A stretch of 64,000 nt of DNA, from positions 310,001 through 374,000 of the forward strand of contig JBBRYS010000005.1 of assembly GCA_038237475.1 (NCBI GenBank), written 5' to 3'. How positions within the stretch are numbered: position 1 is the first letter of the stretch; each line of letters opens with the position of its first letter. Source of the DNA: JAOAPY01 sp038237475 (GTDB lineage: Bacteria; Acidobacteriota; Blastocatellia; Pyrinomonadales; Pyrinomonadaceae). Of this stretch, positions 8,161 through 17,887 are shown piece after piece. The translations under genes were made by a program, and so were the position numbers. The notes under the pieces are model-generated. The model saw nothing but the letters and a program-made list of their open reading frames with translations, was not told where the DNA came from and ran no database searches.

Positions 8161-9267
8161 ACCATTATTAAACAACTTCATGAAATCTTCAGGCGCGGTC
8201 GGTTCGATCTTCGCCAGTTGCAGATTCTCTTCGACGTGCTCGCGATGACTCATGCCGACAAGCGCCGTGGCTACCCCAGGTGTCGAGCGCACAAATTGAA
8301 TCGCAGTCAACGCGTCCGAGCCAAGTGAACCCAAAGGTTCCCGAATTGTCTCGGGCAATCCACTGGCCACCCTGCCCTGCAGGATCGACGCGCTGGAAAC
8401 AACAGTAACTTCCAGTGCTGCCGCGGCTTCCAACACTGTCATCCACTTGCCTGCGACAGATTGATTTTCGAGATTAAGGGCTTCCGGCATCCCAAGATTG
8501 ATCGGCAGTTGGATAAAGCGAAAGCCGTGCTGATCACCGGCGACTGCGCGCGCGGCCGCCACCATCTTTTCCAGTGAGTGATAATCGCGCGCATTTGGCG
8601 CGACACGAAAGCCGTTCCAGCTGGCGACGCCATAGCGAAGGATTTTTCCTGCCGCCACATTCTGTTCCAAGCGCTCAAAGGCAGCGCGCAGACGCTCATA
8701 AAATTCGTCGCCGGACACAAAAGGGAGTTGCGACTCCGGATTGTGAATGTAGTAGACATCCACCGCTTCGAGATCCATGTTCCGCAACGACTGGTCCAGC
8801 TGATTCTGCAGGTAAGCAGGCGTCATGCAATGGCTTCCGCCCACGATGTCCGCAAAACCGGCGATGCCGGGCTTTACGAATGTCTCTTCGACATAGCGCC
8901 GGACATCGGTCGGGGGACCGCCATCAAACGGCAGGTAACCTCCCTTGGTACAAATGACGATCTCGCTGCGCGCAAAACCGACCTTTTGTAATTCGGCGAG
9001 CGCGTTTCCAATGGCTCGTTCACTTCTCTGGAACCGATAATTTGCGGCGCTGTCGATGACGTTGGCGCCCAGCTCGACCGCTCGAGCGACAGACGCACTG
9101 TAACGAGTATCGGTCTCTTCATCGGGGTTACCGAGATAAGTGCCGAGGCCGATGGACGACAACCACAGATTCTGTTCGAGACGAAAATGGTTCGCCGCGG
9201 TGATGTCGCTGAAACGTTCGCGGTAATGCGTCGTTCCTGGAAGCGTTGCGTTTCCGATCATTGTCAT
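8158..9267 (-). CDS. Aldo/keto reductase family oxidoreductase
   Basis: A 369-residue protein with the TIM-barrel aldo/keto reductase pattern: GLGTYLGNPDEE near the start, VIDSAANY with the catalytic Tyr, ICTKGG with the catalytic Lys, and VYYIHNPE with the active-site His. C-terminal elements such as RSTPGVATALVGMSHREHVEEN match the NADPH-binding end. The family reduces carbonyl compounds using NADPH; the substrate cannot be read from sequence. The ATG at 9265-9267 has an AAGGGG ribosome site five bases upstream. It is divergent from the cupin gene across 166 bases (9268-9433) that should hold both promoters. It seems to be its own transcription unit. Confidence 0.88.
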   Translation of the reverse strand: MTMIGNATLPGTTHYRERFSDITAANHFRLEQNLWLSSIGLGTYLGNPDEETDTRYSASVARAVELGANVIDSAANYRFQRSERAIGNALAELQKVGFARSEIVICTKGGYLPFDGGPPTDVRRYVEETFVKPGIAGFADIVGGSHCMTPAYLQNQLDQSLRNMDLEAVDVYYIHNPESQLPFVSGDEFYERLRAAFERLEQNVAAGKILRYGVASWNGFRVAPNARDYHSLEKMVAAARAVAGDQHGFRFIQLPINLGMPEALNLENQSVAGKWMTVLEAAAALEVTVVSSASILQGRVASGLPETIREPLGSLGSDALTAIQFVRSTPGVATALVGMSHREHVEENLQLAKIEPTAPEDFMKLFNNG

Positions 9268-9433
9268 AATGGCCCCTTGTTCGTGAGTTCAGACTATACG
9301 CGGCTGTCATTCCCTGTCGCAAGACAGCGTCCGGCTGGTTCGGTGGAAACAGTCCGATGTGTTAGTTTTGCAGTTCAAAAAGGGCCGCGGCCGCGGAACG
9401 AGCACTAAGAAGCATCCGGACCGGGAATGAATC

Positions 9434-9757
9434 ATGGACAACTTCATCGACTGGCGTGATCAAGCCGGCAGCAATCCGGCCAGGTTTTTCAAGACTAATT
9501 TATGGCAGGGCGAATACGTTACTGTCGGTTTGAACTGTCTGGATCCGGGCCAGACGCAGAGCGTGCATGCACACGAAGGCGCGGACAAGGTTTATTTCGT
9601 CCTTGCAGGCAGCGGCCGCTTTACCATTGGCGAAGTAGAGCAGGAAGCAGGCAGCGGCAGCCTTGTTATTGCGCCTGCGGGTGTTCCCCATGGAGTAATC
9701 AATACAGGCAGTGAGCGTCTTTCGCTATTGGTCGCGATAGCGCCCGGAATTAAATGA
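9434..9757 (+). CDS. Cupin domain protein
   Basis: A 107-residue single-domain cupin. Metal-binding motif 1 is visible as VHAHEGADKVYFVLAG and motif 2 as PAGVPHGVINTG; the His/Glu set predicts a bound divalent metal. Small cupins of this kind can be isomerases, dioxygenases or ligand sensors, and nothing here decides between them. The stop codon overlaps the start of the next gene (ATGA, 9754-9757), a sign of translational coupling with the PLP-dependent decarboxylase, so a shared pathway is likely. Confidence 0.85.
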   Translation: MDNFIDWRDQAGSNPARFFKTNLWQGEYVTVGLNCLDPGQTQSVHAHEGADKVYFVLAGSGRFTIGEVEQEAGSGSLVIAPAGVPHGVINTGSERLSLLVAIAPGIK

Positions 9758-11286
9758 AGGCATCGGATCCCACCCCATCGGAAAAATCAGGTCGAGTTCG
9801 CGCTTCTTCGCTTGAGTTGTCAGACGAGGCCATGAGCGAGCTCGCAGAGTACACGACGTCGCTGGTATTGGATTACTTTGCGCGTGTATCGGACTTGCCG
9901 GTCTTTCCCGAAACCTCGGCCGGCACGATCACGCGCCGGCTGGGCACAGAGTTGCCGGACGAAGGCGAGCCGATCCAAAAACTTTTAAATGATTGTCGCG
10001 CGATGTTTGATGCCAGCCGGCATAGTGGACATCCGCGCTTCTTCGGTTACGTCGCATCGCCGGCAACCGCTCCCGGTGCTTTTGCCGACCTTATCAGTTC
10101 ATCACTCAACGCTAACGTCACCTCATGGCGTTCCGGGCCGGCTGCGACGGAAGTTGAAAAGCTGGTTGTGCGCTGGTTGGGATCGCTAACCGGATTCAGC
10201 GAAGACGCCTGCGGCCTGCTCACCAGCGGCGGGTCGCTGGCAAACCTGACTGCCATCCTGATCGCGCAGCGGGCGAAGACGAAAGGAGATCCGGCCCAAG
10301 ACGGTCTTTGGCAGACCGGCTCGCCGATGACAATCTACGCCTCGGATCAAATTCACATGTCGATACCGAAAGCGGCGGATGTCCTGGGGCTGGGTCGCAA
10401 ACAGGTGCGGCTGGTCGCATCAGATGACCACTTCCGCATGGACGTGGGGGCCTTGCGTAAACTGATCGAAAAAGATCTGAAGACTAAGCGCAAGCCATTT
10501 TGCGTTGTGGCCAGCGCCGGCACAGTGAACACAGGTGCAGTCGATGACCTTTCTGAAATCGCCTCGATCGCGCAGGAGTTTGGATTGTGGTTTCATGTCG
10601 ACGGAGCCTATGGGGCCCTGGCTGCCATGGACCGTCGCAAGCGACCGTTGTTCAAAGGGCTCGAACGAGCCGATTCACTTTCGCTGGATTGTCACAAATG
10701 GCTGTACACGCCCATTGATGCGGGTTGTTTGTTGTTTCGCGATGAAAGCTCGGCGCGCACCGCCTTCTCAGCAAAGGAAGCGGACTATATCAAGGTACAC
10801 GAAACGTCAGACGAGTCATTTGCGTTCTGGGACTATGGTGTCGAACTCTCCCGGCGTTTTCGCGCACTAAAAATCTGGCTGACGCTGCGTTATTACGGTT
10901 CGGGGAAAATTGGCGCGGCCATTAGCGAAGACCTGGCGCTGGCGGAGTACCTGGGCCAGCAGGTTTCCGCTGCAGAGGATTTTGAATTACTGGCTCCCGT
11001 CGAGTTGAGTATTTGTTGCTTTCGCTATCTGCCAACTGCGGTGCGCGCGAGAATGGCTGGCGCGTCCGCGGAAGAACTCGCTGAACTTCGCGCTGAACTG
11101 GATGAGTCGAACGCGCGCATCATGCACGCTGTACAACGGGGCGGCGAAGCTTACATTTCCAACGCAACTGTTAAAGGAACCTTTGCCTTGCGCGCCTGCA
11201 TCACGAATTTTCGTACCACCCGCGATGACATCGATGCATTGCTCGACATCGTGAGGAAGGTCGCGAGAGAGACTGGTAACGCCTGA
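9754..11286 (+). CDS. PLP-dependent group II decarboxylase (aromatic-L-amino-acid/glutamate decarboxylase family)
   Basis: A 510-residue fold-type I PLP enzyme. Signatures include the N-terminal pocket SGHPRFFGYVASPATAPG, LLTSGGSLANLTA for phosphate binding, HVDGAYG with the Asp that pairs with the pyridine nitrogen, and SLDCHKWLY with the Schiff-base lysine. Length and motifs fit aromatic-amino-acid, tyrosine, tryptophan or glutamate decarboxylases; substrate cannot be assigned. Several bacterial members have instead become aldehyde synthases. It is translationally coupled to the cupin upstream (4-base overlap). About 105 bases follow before the phosphatase gene. Confidence 0.88.
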   Translation: MKASDPTPSEKSGRVRASSLELSDEAMSELAEYTTSLVLDYFARVSDLPVFPETSAGTITRRLGTELPDEGEPIQKLLNDCRAMFDASRHSGHPRFFGYVASPATAPGAFADLISSSLNANVTSWRSGPAATEVEKLVVRWLGSLTGFSEDACGLLTSGGSLANLTAILIAQRAKTKGDPAQDGLWQTGSPMTIYASDQIHMSIPKAADVLGLGRKQVRLVASDDHFRMDVGALRKLIEKDLKTKRKPFCVVASAGTVNTGAVDDLSEIASIAQEFGLWFHVDGAYGALAAMDRRKRPLFKGLERADSLSLDCHKWLYTPIDAGCLLFRDESSARTAFSAKEADYIKVHETSDESFAFWDYGVELSRRFRALKIWLTLRYYGSGKIGAAISEDLALAEYLGQQVSAAEDFELLAPVELSICCFRYLPTAVRARMAGASAEELAELRAELDESNARIMHAVQRGGEAYISNATVKGTFALRACITNFRTTRDDIDALLDIVRKVARETGNA

Positions 11287-11392
11287 GGTGCCGCCACTTT
11301 TTTTGAAGACGAGCCGGTCGAGAAACTGTTATGTGTATCAGAATTTTAACCGAAGCGGTGCCGGGTCATGGTTTTGACCGGACTTCAAACCA

Positions 11393-12241
11393 GTGACCCC
11401 ATCTTACGAGAAAGAATTAAAAGTTGCTGTGCAGCTGGCGCGTCAGGCCGGAGCCGCCATTCTTGAATACTACGATCGACCGATCGAGGTGGTACAAAAA
11501 ACCGGGCATGGAGATCGCGAACCCGTCACGATCGCGGACAGGGTCGCCAACGAAATGATCGTGACCGGAATCCAGCAGCACTTTCCCGCTGACGGCATTC
11601 TCGCCGAAGAGTCGATTGATACTGATCGCCGCTTGTCCAAACGTCGAGTATGGATGATCGATCCCCTCGATGGCACCAATGGCTTCATCGATGGCAACGG
11701 CGACTTTGCCGTACAGATTGGTCTTGCCGAAGATGGCGCAGCAGTTCTGGGAGTTGTCTACCAGCCGCTGCCGGATTTGTTATATCGCGCAGTGCGGAAC
11801 GAGGGGACCTGGATTGAACGTGCCAACGCCGAGCCATCTCGGGCGCACGTTTCCCGTCAAAGTGATTTCTCTCGGATGCGTCTGGCCGCCAGCCGCTCTC
11901 ATCGCAGTCCGCGCATGGATCGCGTGGTGAAGGCGTTCGGAGTCAGGGACGAGATTCAGCGCGGCTCGGTTGGAATCAAAGTTGGCTTGATTATTGAGCA
12001 GCAATGCGATCTCTATGTGCATCTTTCGCCGCGCACCAAACAGTGGGACTCATGCGCGCCGCAGATAATTCTCAATGAAGCCGGTGGTTTATTCAGTGAT
12101 TTGTTTGGCAACCCCATCACTTACAACTCTGCAGATGTACAGCACCGTAATGGCCTGGTAGCCACCAATGGCGTGGTTCACGGCCATGTCATCGGCGCCC
12201 TGGAACCTTTGTTGGCAGAGTTCGGGCGCGTGCCGGTTTAG
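11393..12241 (+). CDS. Inositol monophosphatase-family 3'(2'),5'-bisphosphate nucleotidase (CysQ-like)
   Basis: A 282-residue member of the lithium-sensitive Mg-dependent phosphatase family. Metal-binding motifs are clear: ADRVANE, GILAEES, DPLDGTNGFIDG and, near the C-terminus, WDSCAPQIILNEAGG. The full set predicts an active enzyme. Similarity in the motif surroundings favours the CysQ/3'-phosphoadenosine-5'-phosphate phosphatase branch (sulfur assimilation by-product removal) over inositol phosphatase, but this is by judgement. The start is a GTG (11393); a nearby ATG at 11368 is out of frame. No sulfate-assimilation genes are adjacent. Confidence 0.83.
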   Translation: MTPSYEKELKVAVQLARQAGAAILEYYDRPIEVVQKTGHGDREPVTIADRVANEMIVTGIQQHFPADGILAEESIDTDRRLSKRRVWMIDPLDGTNGFIDGNGDFAVQIGLAEDGAAVLGVVYQPLPDLLYRAVRNEGTWIERANAEPSRAHVSRQSDFSRMRLAASRSHRSPRMDRVVKAFGVRDEIQRGSVGIKVGLIIEQQCDLYVHLSPRTKQWDSCAPQIILNEAGGLFSDLFGNPITYNSADVQHRNGLVATNGVVHGHVIGALEPLLAEFGRVPV

Positions 12242-12318
12242 TTCTGAACTGTTCTCTGATCCTGTTTGGGAAGCAAAATCGGCTTCAATGAGTTGAAGCT
12301 GTTCGGAGCACCCGAGCT

Positions 12319-14187
12319 TTGACTAACCGCTTAAAATCCTTTCTTACCTTTGCCTTGTTTTGCGTCCTGCCTCTGCTCGTCCTCAACTGGTTGAGTTTTC
12401 GCAGCGCGACGCAAAACATCGACGCCATCCTGCGCAGCAATTTAAATGACGAAGTAGATGAGTTAGCGCACCACTATGTGTTGTTCATCAAGGAACGTGA
12501 GCGCGAACTAACAGTCATCGCCAATGGACCACTCCCTGAATACCTGCGGAACGCCCGCACACCTGAGGAAGTTGCTCTAATCGATTCCTCTCAATCTCAG
12601 GTCGGGCCGGCAAGCTTCGCCTCTGCGTACGCAGCCCGTGAGGCAATAATTAACCTGCCCGGCTATTACGCCAACATTGCCTGCTTTGATTCCAGCCGAC
12701 TGCCGCTGTTTCTCATTCAGCCGAAAGGAGAAGCCAAGCCAAAATTCCGCACGAAGGATTTTCTTCCAGGCTTGATTGCGCCGGACGAGTCCATCTGGCG
12801 CCAAAAGCCTGGTTCAACGCCGCAGTGCTCAATCATTTCAGCACCCTCGTTCGGTTACCTCCGGCGCTGCAATCTGCCCGTCTTCTCCTCGGCAATGGAA
12901 CAGGGTTCACTTCAGGGTGTTCTGGTGGCTGACTTGCGAGTTGCGGATCTGTTTGACGAAGGGCCCGGTGGCAGCCTTGCGAATAGCACTTCAGGAAATC
13001 GTCGTGTGATCGTATTGGACGCGGAGGGAAAACTTGTCTACCACGATAATGCCGCTTTCAGAAATCAATTTGTAAAGAACGCAATGCCGGACTTTGCTCC
13101 GGTCGCCGCTGATATAGTCTCGAGCCGGAACAGCGGCATACGAGAATACGTCTCTGTTGATGGCGAGCAGTGGCTGGTAGGTTTCCGCGCAGTCGATGCT
13201 CCCGGTCTCTGGGTGTCGGTGGCGCGCAACTATACGGCCGCCACGCAGGCAGCGCGGCAAGCGGGCTGGCGCGGGGCAGCCTGGTCGCTTTTGCTCGGAA
13301 TGGCGCTGGCGTTTTTGCTCAACTTCCTCTACCAGCGCAAGATGCAGAGTCTGCAACGAGTCACTGAGAGCGTCACTGCTATCGCTCATGGACAACTCGA
13401 TCAGGAGCTGTTAGTCCGCTCAAATGACGACATGCGTCTCATCGCTGATGGCGTCAACCTGGTAACCGAACGCCTGCGAGAACAGCTGGCGCGTGAAGCT
13501 GAGGCGAGCCAGTTTGAATCTTTTACTAAATTGTCCGCCCTGCTGACACATGATTTGAAAAATGCGATCGAGGGCTTGTCGCTGCTGGTCGGTAACATGG
13601 AACGCCACTTTGATAATCCTGAATTTCGTGCCGATGCCATGCAGGGGCTGACCACCGCCACCGACAAATTACGTCAGATCGTGTCGCGGCTTAGCAATCC
13701 GGTAAACACTCTGAGTGGAGAATTTAAGCTGCCGCGCCCAACCGATCTGATTCCGCTGCTGGAACGCGTGATGGCTCAGATCGTTGATCCAGTGCGTGGC
13801 CTGTACGAAGTAGAGATTAAGCTGCCGCCTGCCTTGCCGGCGCTGGCTGATGGAGAAAGAATCGAGAAAATAATGGAGAATCTCCTGCTCAATGCGATCG
13901 AAGCGATAGGCGACCGGCCCGGCAAACTTACCATTGAAGGTGGACCCGCGGGGGTAGGAAAAGTTTTTTTCAGCATCTCGGATACGGGTGCGGGCATGAG
14001 CCCTGAGTTCGTCCGCGAGAAGTTGTTTCGGCCTTTCTCGACTACCAAAGTTCGCGGGGTTGGTCTGGGACTTTATACCTGCCGCGAAGTAGTCAGGGCC
14101 CATCAGGGAGCGATCGAGGTCGATTCAAAACCGGGCTATGGCACTACTTTCCGCGTCGTGCTAGCATCGCCGGCAAAGAGCGGCTAG
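12319..14187 (+). CDS. Membrane sensor histidine kinase (Cache-like sensor, HAMP, HisKA, HATPase)
   Basis: A 622-residue kinase. Residues about 8-25 form a first membrane segment, followed by about 290 residues of extracytoplasmic sensor domain resembling dCache. A second membrane segment lies near 318-335, then a HAMP-like linker, the phosphoacceptor box LLTHDLKNAIEG (His411), and the ATPase domain with the N box (ENLLLNAIEAIGD), DTGAGM and GVGLGLYTCREVV. The H-box surroundings resemble PrsK kinases. The start is TTG at 12319. A GCTTCAA-TGAG-TTGAAGC hairpin (12282-12299) sits just upstream. The sigma-54 activator 86 bases downstream is its evident partner. The signal sensed is unknown. Confidence 0.88.
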   Translation: MTNRLKSFLTFALFCVLPLLVLNWLSFRSATQNIDAILRSNLNDEVDELAHHYVLFIKERERELTVIANGPLPEYLRNARTPEEVALIDSSQSQVGPASFASAYAAREAIINLPGYYANIACFDSSRLPLFLIQPKGEAKPKFRTKDFLPGLIAPDESIWRQKPGSTPQCSIISAPSFGYLRRCNLPVFSSAMEQGSLQGVLVADLRVADLFDEGPGGSLANSTSGNRRVIVLDAEGKLVYHDNAAFRNQFVKNAMPDFAPVAADIVSSRNSGIREYVSVDGEQWLVGFRAVDAPGLWVSVARNYTAATQAARQAGWRGAAWSLLLGMALAFLLNFLYQRKMQSLQRVTESVTAIAHGQLDQELLVRSNDDMRLIADGVNLVTERLREQLAREAEASQFESFTKLSALLTHDLKNAIEGLSLLVGNMERHFDNPEFRADAMQGLTTATDKLRQIVSRLSNPVNTLSGEFKLPRPTDLIPLLERVMAQIVDPVRGLYEVEIKLPPALPALADGERIEKIMENLLLNAIEAIGDRPGKLTIEGGPAGVGKVFFSISDTGAGMSPEFVREKLFRPFSTTKVRGVGLGLYTCREVVRAHQGAIEVDSKPGYGTTFRVVLASPAKSG

Positions 14188-14273
14188 TGCTGAACTCATG
14201 TAACCAGCGTCCTGGTCTTTGCATTTGCTGGTAAAAAGAATTTTAGCTTACTGCAACGCCCTGATAACAATTT

Positions 14274-15650
14274 ATGGTCGAACCAGCCGGTAGCAAACCA
14301 ACCGTCCTTGTAGTAGAGGATGACGAGACTGTACGGCGGGGACTGTTCTGGGCTCTTAGTGAACAGTTTCGCGTGATCGAGGCAAGCTCGCGATCCGAGG
14401 CCATGAAGCTGCTCGGGCAGGAAACGATCGAAGTAATTCTCAGCGACCTGCACCTGCCACCTCACGTCAACGATCTTTCGGAAGGGCTGGCAATTATCGA
14501 AGCTGCGCGACGCGAACGTCCTCCGGTTCCCGTAGTGGTTATTACTGGCAGCAACGCCCGGCATGCAGCCCTGGAAGCCGTGAAACGTGGCGCCTATTGT
14601 TTTCTGGAAAAACCACTGGACAGTACTGAGGTGCTGCATCTGACCAGGCAGGCAGCGCGCATGCGGCGGCTTGAGCGGGAAATCATGCGGCTGCGCAGCT
14701 ACTCTGCCGGGCGCGGCTTTGCCCATTTGGTCGGAACCAGTCCGTCGCTGGAAAAGATTCTCAAGCAAGCCCGCGCTGTCGCCGCCACCAGCGCTACCGT
14801 GCTCCTCATCGGCGAGAACGGTACTGGCAAAGAGATGTTGGCCCAGGCCATTCACGATGAGAGTCCGCGTGCTGAAGCGCCGTTCATTGCCGTCAGTTGC
14901 GCGGCTTTGCCTGAATCACTAATCGAGTCCGAACTTTTCGGTCACGAAAAGGGATCCTTCACCGATGCCCGCCAGATGCGCAAGGGGCGTTTCGAGCTCG
15001 CAGATGGTGGCACATTGTTGCTCGATGAGATTGGCGAACTCAGCCTTCCGGTTCAGGTCAAGCTGCTCAGAGTTTTGCAGGAACGCGCCTTTGAGCGCGT
15101 GGGCAGCAGCAAGACCTTGATGGTTGATATCCGCTTGATCGCAGCCAGCAACAGCGATCTGGAAAAAGCCGTCGAGGCCGGCACCTTTCGGCGCGATCTC
15201 TATTATCGATTGAATGTGGTACCGCTGGCGTTGCCGCCATTGCGCGATCGACAGGAAGACATTCCCGTGCTCGCGGCACATTTTGCGGCCAAAGCCGCGG
15301 ACAAGCATGGCCGGCCGAATTCAGATCTGGATCCCGCCCTGCTCGAAGCACTGCAGGAGTATGAATGGCCCGGCAATGTGCGGGAGCTCGAGAATTTGAT
15401 GGAGCGAATCGTGGTATTGAGCAGCGGGCCGGTGCTGGGACTCGAGTTTCTGCCGGAGAAGATGTTGCGCACGCTACCCGAGGCCAGCGTTACCGATGAA
15501 ACTACTTTTGAGGGAGCAGTCACGGCCCTCAAACGCAGTTTGATACGTGGCGCCTTAAAGAGCGAAAACGATAATAAGGTGAACGCGGCAAAGCGCCTTG
15601 GGATCAGCCGTTCGTATCTGCACCGGTTGATCAACGAGTATGACTTGTAG
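14274..15650 (+). CDS. Sigma-54-dependent response regulator (NtrC family)
   Basis: A 458-residue three-domain activator. The receiver domain (about 9-125) has phospho-acceptor Asp58 (VILSDLHLPP) and Lys in FLEKPLD. The AAA+ domain (about 150-385) has Walker A GENGTGKE (about 180-187), Walker B GTLLLDEIGEL, and the sigma-54 contact loop reads GSFTDA (about 226-231) instead of canonical GAFTGA. A Fis-type helix-turn-helix ends the protein (NAAKRLGISRSYLHRLINEY). It should be phosphorylated by the adjacent kinase and drive RNA polymerase with sigma-54 at unknown targets. The loop variant is shared by some NtrC relatives, so loss of function is not implied. The receiver and kinase resemble PrsR/PrsK of exopolysaccharide systems, but no such genes are nearby. 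Confidence 0.9.
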   Translation: MVEPAGSKPTVLVVEDDETVRRGLFWALSEQFRVIEASSRSEAMKLLGQETIEVILSDLHLPPHVNDLSEGLAIIEAARRERPPVPVVVITGSNARHAALEAVKRGAYCFLEKPLDSTEVLHLTRQAARMRRLEREIMRLRSYSAGRGFAHLVGTSPSLEKILKQARAVAATSATVLLIGENGTGKEMLAQAIHDESPRAEAPFIAVSCAALPESLIESELFGHEKGSFTDARQMRKGRFELADGGTLLLDEIGELSLPVQVKLLRVLQERAFERVGSSKTLMVDIRLIAASNSDLEKAVEAGTFRRDLYYRLNVVPLALPPLRDRQEDIPVLAAHFAAKAADKHGRPNSDLDPALLEALQEYEWPGNVRELENLMERIVVLSSGPVLGLEFLPEKMLRTLPEASVTDETTFEGAVTALKRSLIRGALKSENDNKVNAAKRLGISRSYLHRLINEYDL

Positions 15651-15686
15651 ACTTAAGTCTCTCGTGCAACTCGCGGAGAATGGTAG

Positions 15687-15732
15687 CGCCAGGTGAGCAC
15701 GCAGGATGCGTGCGGTCCCAGAGGTGGTCCCA
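15687..15732. repeat. Intergenic REP-like palindrome
   Basis: GCACGCA-GGA-TGCGTGC (15697-15713) is a perfect 7-bp stem with a 3-base loop, followed by CGGTCCCAGAGGTGGTCCCA. It is identical to the palindrome at 2424-2440 inside addB. It sits between the ends of two converging genes, where it may also act as a terminator. Confidence 0.75.
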
Positions 15733-15736
15733 GGTG

Positions 15737-17734
15737 TTATTTGCCTGGCGCGGTTGTCGAGCCCTTATCGATCAGCTCGCCAAGTTTCACAATCCACAAA
15801 CCCGAGTTTATATCGTTGAAATAGATCAGACCCTGGTGCGGTTGCGCCCCCCAGCAAAATGGCAGGTTGGGACGAAAGCCGGTCGGGTCTCCGGTCCAGA
15901 GACGGCCTACTTCGCGTCCCTGCCGGTAAAGATCGCCGCGCAACTCGCCCGAGACATCCAGCACCCGGCCGCCACCGCTATAGTAACCGATGTATAGCAG
16001 GTCGTTATCAACCCACATATTGTGCGCGCCGCCTTCCGGAACCTCGTACTCAGCGACCTTGCGCGGGTGAGCAATGTCAGAGACATCAACTACATGCATA
16101 ATGCCGCGCACCGCTATGCGCGAGCGAGAGTCAATATCGAAAGTGGCGGGAAATACTTCATCCCCCACAAACAGATAATTCTTGTAACGAAAGACCGAGT
16201 GCGTGCCCGCCAGCCAGCCATCGCCATACATTTCGTTATGATTGAAACGAAGTTGGCTCACCAGGGCCGGATGCTCAGGGCTTCCTCCTTTAACACCATT
16301 GCCTACGTCCAGGACAATCAGGCCATCACGCCAGTAAGCGAGATAAGCCAAACCGTCCTTGACCTGTAGATCGTGTAGATAGCGTCCGTGGATGGCGTCG
16401 ACACCGCCAGACTTGATGGTAGTGGCGACTTCGTTATTTACTTCCCAGCGCGCCACTTCTTTGGGGTGCTTCACATCGCCAAAATCGATTACCCGCATCG
16501 ATCCGGTTGCATCATCGGTGAGATAAACATAGTGACCATCGACAAAGGCACTGTGCACGCCGCCGGTTACTGTCGCCGTGTACTCCGAAATCAATTTCGG
16601 ATGGGCCGGATCCGCAGTGTCATAGAAAGCGATCCCATTGCGGCGGTTCGAAGCCTCTTCGCGGGAGATAACCAGGATGCGGCCATCAGCAGTGGTGCTG
16701 AGGTCGTTTATGAGCCGCGCATCAACCTTAATGGTGTCTGTCAGTTTAGGGTGAGCCGGATCGGAAACGTCATAAACGAGAAAATGATCCGAGATCGTTG
16801 AAACATACGCGTAATTGCCAACGATCCATTCTTCGGACACCTGGACATCCTTCAGCGACGCGCGCCCAACTATTTCCAAAGACCGTTCGACGTTCCGCGC
16901 CTGGACGATTATCGATGCGGCAGCGGTGCGATCTCCAATGCTGGCGGTAACCAAATACGTGCCCGGCTTCTCGGCTACAAATCCCCCATCCTGATCAACC
17001 ACAGCGCCGGCGCCACTGACTGACCAACGCGGAGCCAGCGTGCCGGTTGATTCCGCGGCGATAGCCTTGAATCGAATTACATCGCCGGTGCGCGCTGCAC
17101 TGGATCCTGGTTCCAGCCGCAATCCAGTGACGGTGTTGTGCACCACTTCGATCCTGATGGTGTTGCTAGCCTGGCCGGCAGTAGCACGCAGGGTCGCCAT
17201 TCCGGGTGCGATGCCCGTCGCAATTCCCGCCGCATCAACAGTCGCCACCGCGGGAGTGTCCGAACTCCATGAGATCCGGACATCCGTGCGCGGGTCGCCA
17301 TTGAAGATATGCGCGGTGGCGGTTAGCGGAAGCGTTCCACCTGTCACCAACTGAGCGGGAAGCGGATCTATTACAACTGACTTCACCGGCGCGGGCTTCA
17401 CCTTGATTTTCGTGAAGAAAGGTTTGCCACCGATGACTACACCAACAGTTACTGCCCCCGGCTGATAAAAAGTAGCGGTGCCACCTTCGTCAATGGCTAC
17501 CTGATCGAATGGGGAAGCACTCCAGCTCGCCGGCTTGTCGCCAGTGGTGTTTCCCTTGTCATCCTTTACCCTCGCCGAAAACTTGACGTGCTGACCGACC
17601 TCATATTCAGCCTGTGGTGATGAAATCTCAACCGTCTTCGCCGCCCGAGTTTGGGCAGTTACTGAGGTGAAGCTGAAGGCCAGGATTGCGGTCACGAGGA
17701 ACGAAACCGAGGGCAGCAGGGAACGAGTTTGCAT
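15737..17734 (-). CDS. Secreted protein with bacterial Ig-like (Big2) domains and LVIVD repeats
   Basis: A 665-residue exported protein. The ATG at 17732-17734 has an AGGAG site eight bases upstream and is followed by a signal peptide (residues about 1-27, ending SVTAQ). The upstream in-frame extension is not supported. Residues about 30-290 hold three Ig-like segments of the Big2 type, with the pattern PAVATVDAAGIATGIAPGMA. Residues about 300-650 hold LVIVD-type beta-propeller repeats, with the recurring pattern YDVSDPAHPKL. LVIVD proteins are surface or periplasmic, and their ligands are mostly unknown. No enzymatic residues are recognised. It faces away from the MBL-fold gene and converges with the sigma-54 regulator. 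Confidence 0.8.
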   Translation of the reverse strand: MQTRSLLPSVSFLVTAILAFSFTSVTAQTRAAKTVEISSPQAEYEVGQHVKFSARVKDDKGNTTGDKPASWSASPFDQVAIDEGGTATFYQPGAVTVGVVIGGKPFFTKIKVKPAPVKSVVIDPLPAQLVTGGTLPLTATAHIFNGDPRTDVRISWSSDTPAVATVDAAGIATGIAPGMATLRATAGQASNTIRIEVVHNTVTGLRLEPGSSAARTGDVIRFKAIAAESTGTLAPRWSVSGAGAVVDQDGGFVAEKPGTYLVTASIGDRTAAASIIVQARNVERSLEIVGRASLKDVQVSEEWIVGNYAYVSTISDHFLVYDVSDPAHPKLTDTIKVDARLINDLSTTADGRILVISREEASNRRNGIAFYDTADPAHPKLISEYTATVTGGVHSAFVDGHYVYLTDDATGSMRVIDFGDVKHPKEVARWEVNNEVATTIKSGGVDAIHGRYLHDLQVKDGLAYLAYWRDGLIVLDVGNGVKGGSPEHPALVSQLRFNHNEMYGDGWLAGTHSVFRYKNYLFVGDEVFPATFDIDSRSRIAVRGIMHVVDVSDIAHPRKVAEYEVPEGGAHNMWVDNDLLYIGYYSGGGRVLDVSGELRGDLYRQGREVGRLWTGDPTGFRPNLPFCWGAQPHQGLIYFNDINSGLWIVKLGELIDKGSTTAPGK

Positions 17735-17887
17735 CGAGTGTCTCCTGAAAAAGTTAAGAGCAATCATGAAGGGCCGTGAAATCTTATGCCCCTCGAGTGG
17801 CACACGCAAGCGTCAGGCACTGCCGCTGAAAACTTCATGCTTGAACCTGCACGCTGCTTGGGCCATTATCTGGTCCAGGACTCAAAG

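Noticed and set aside
11287..11392. Small gene between the PLP decarboxylase and the phosphatase
   Set aside because: No open frame with a ribosome site; the segment is too short and uneven.
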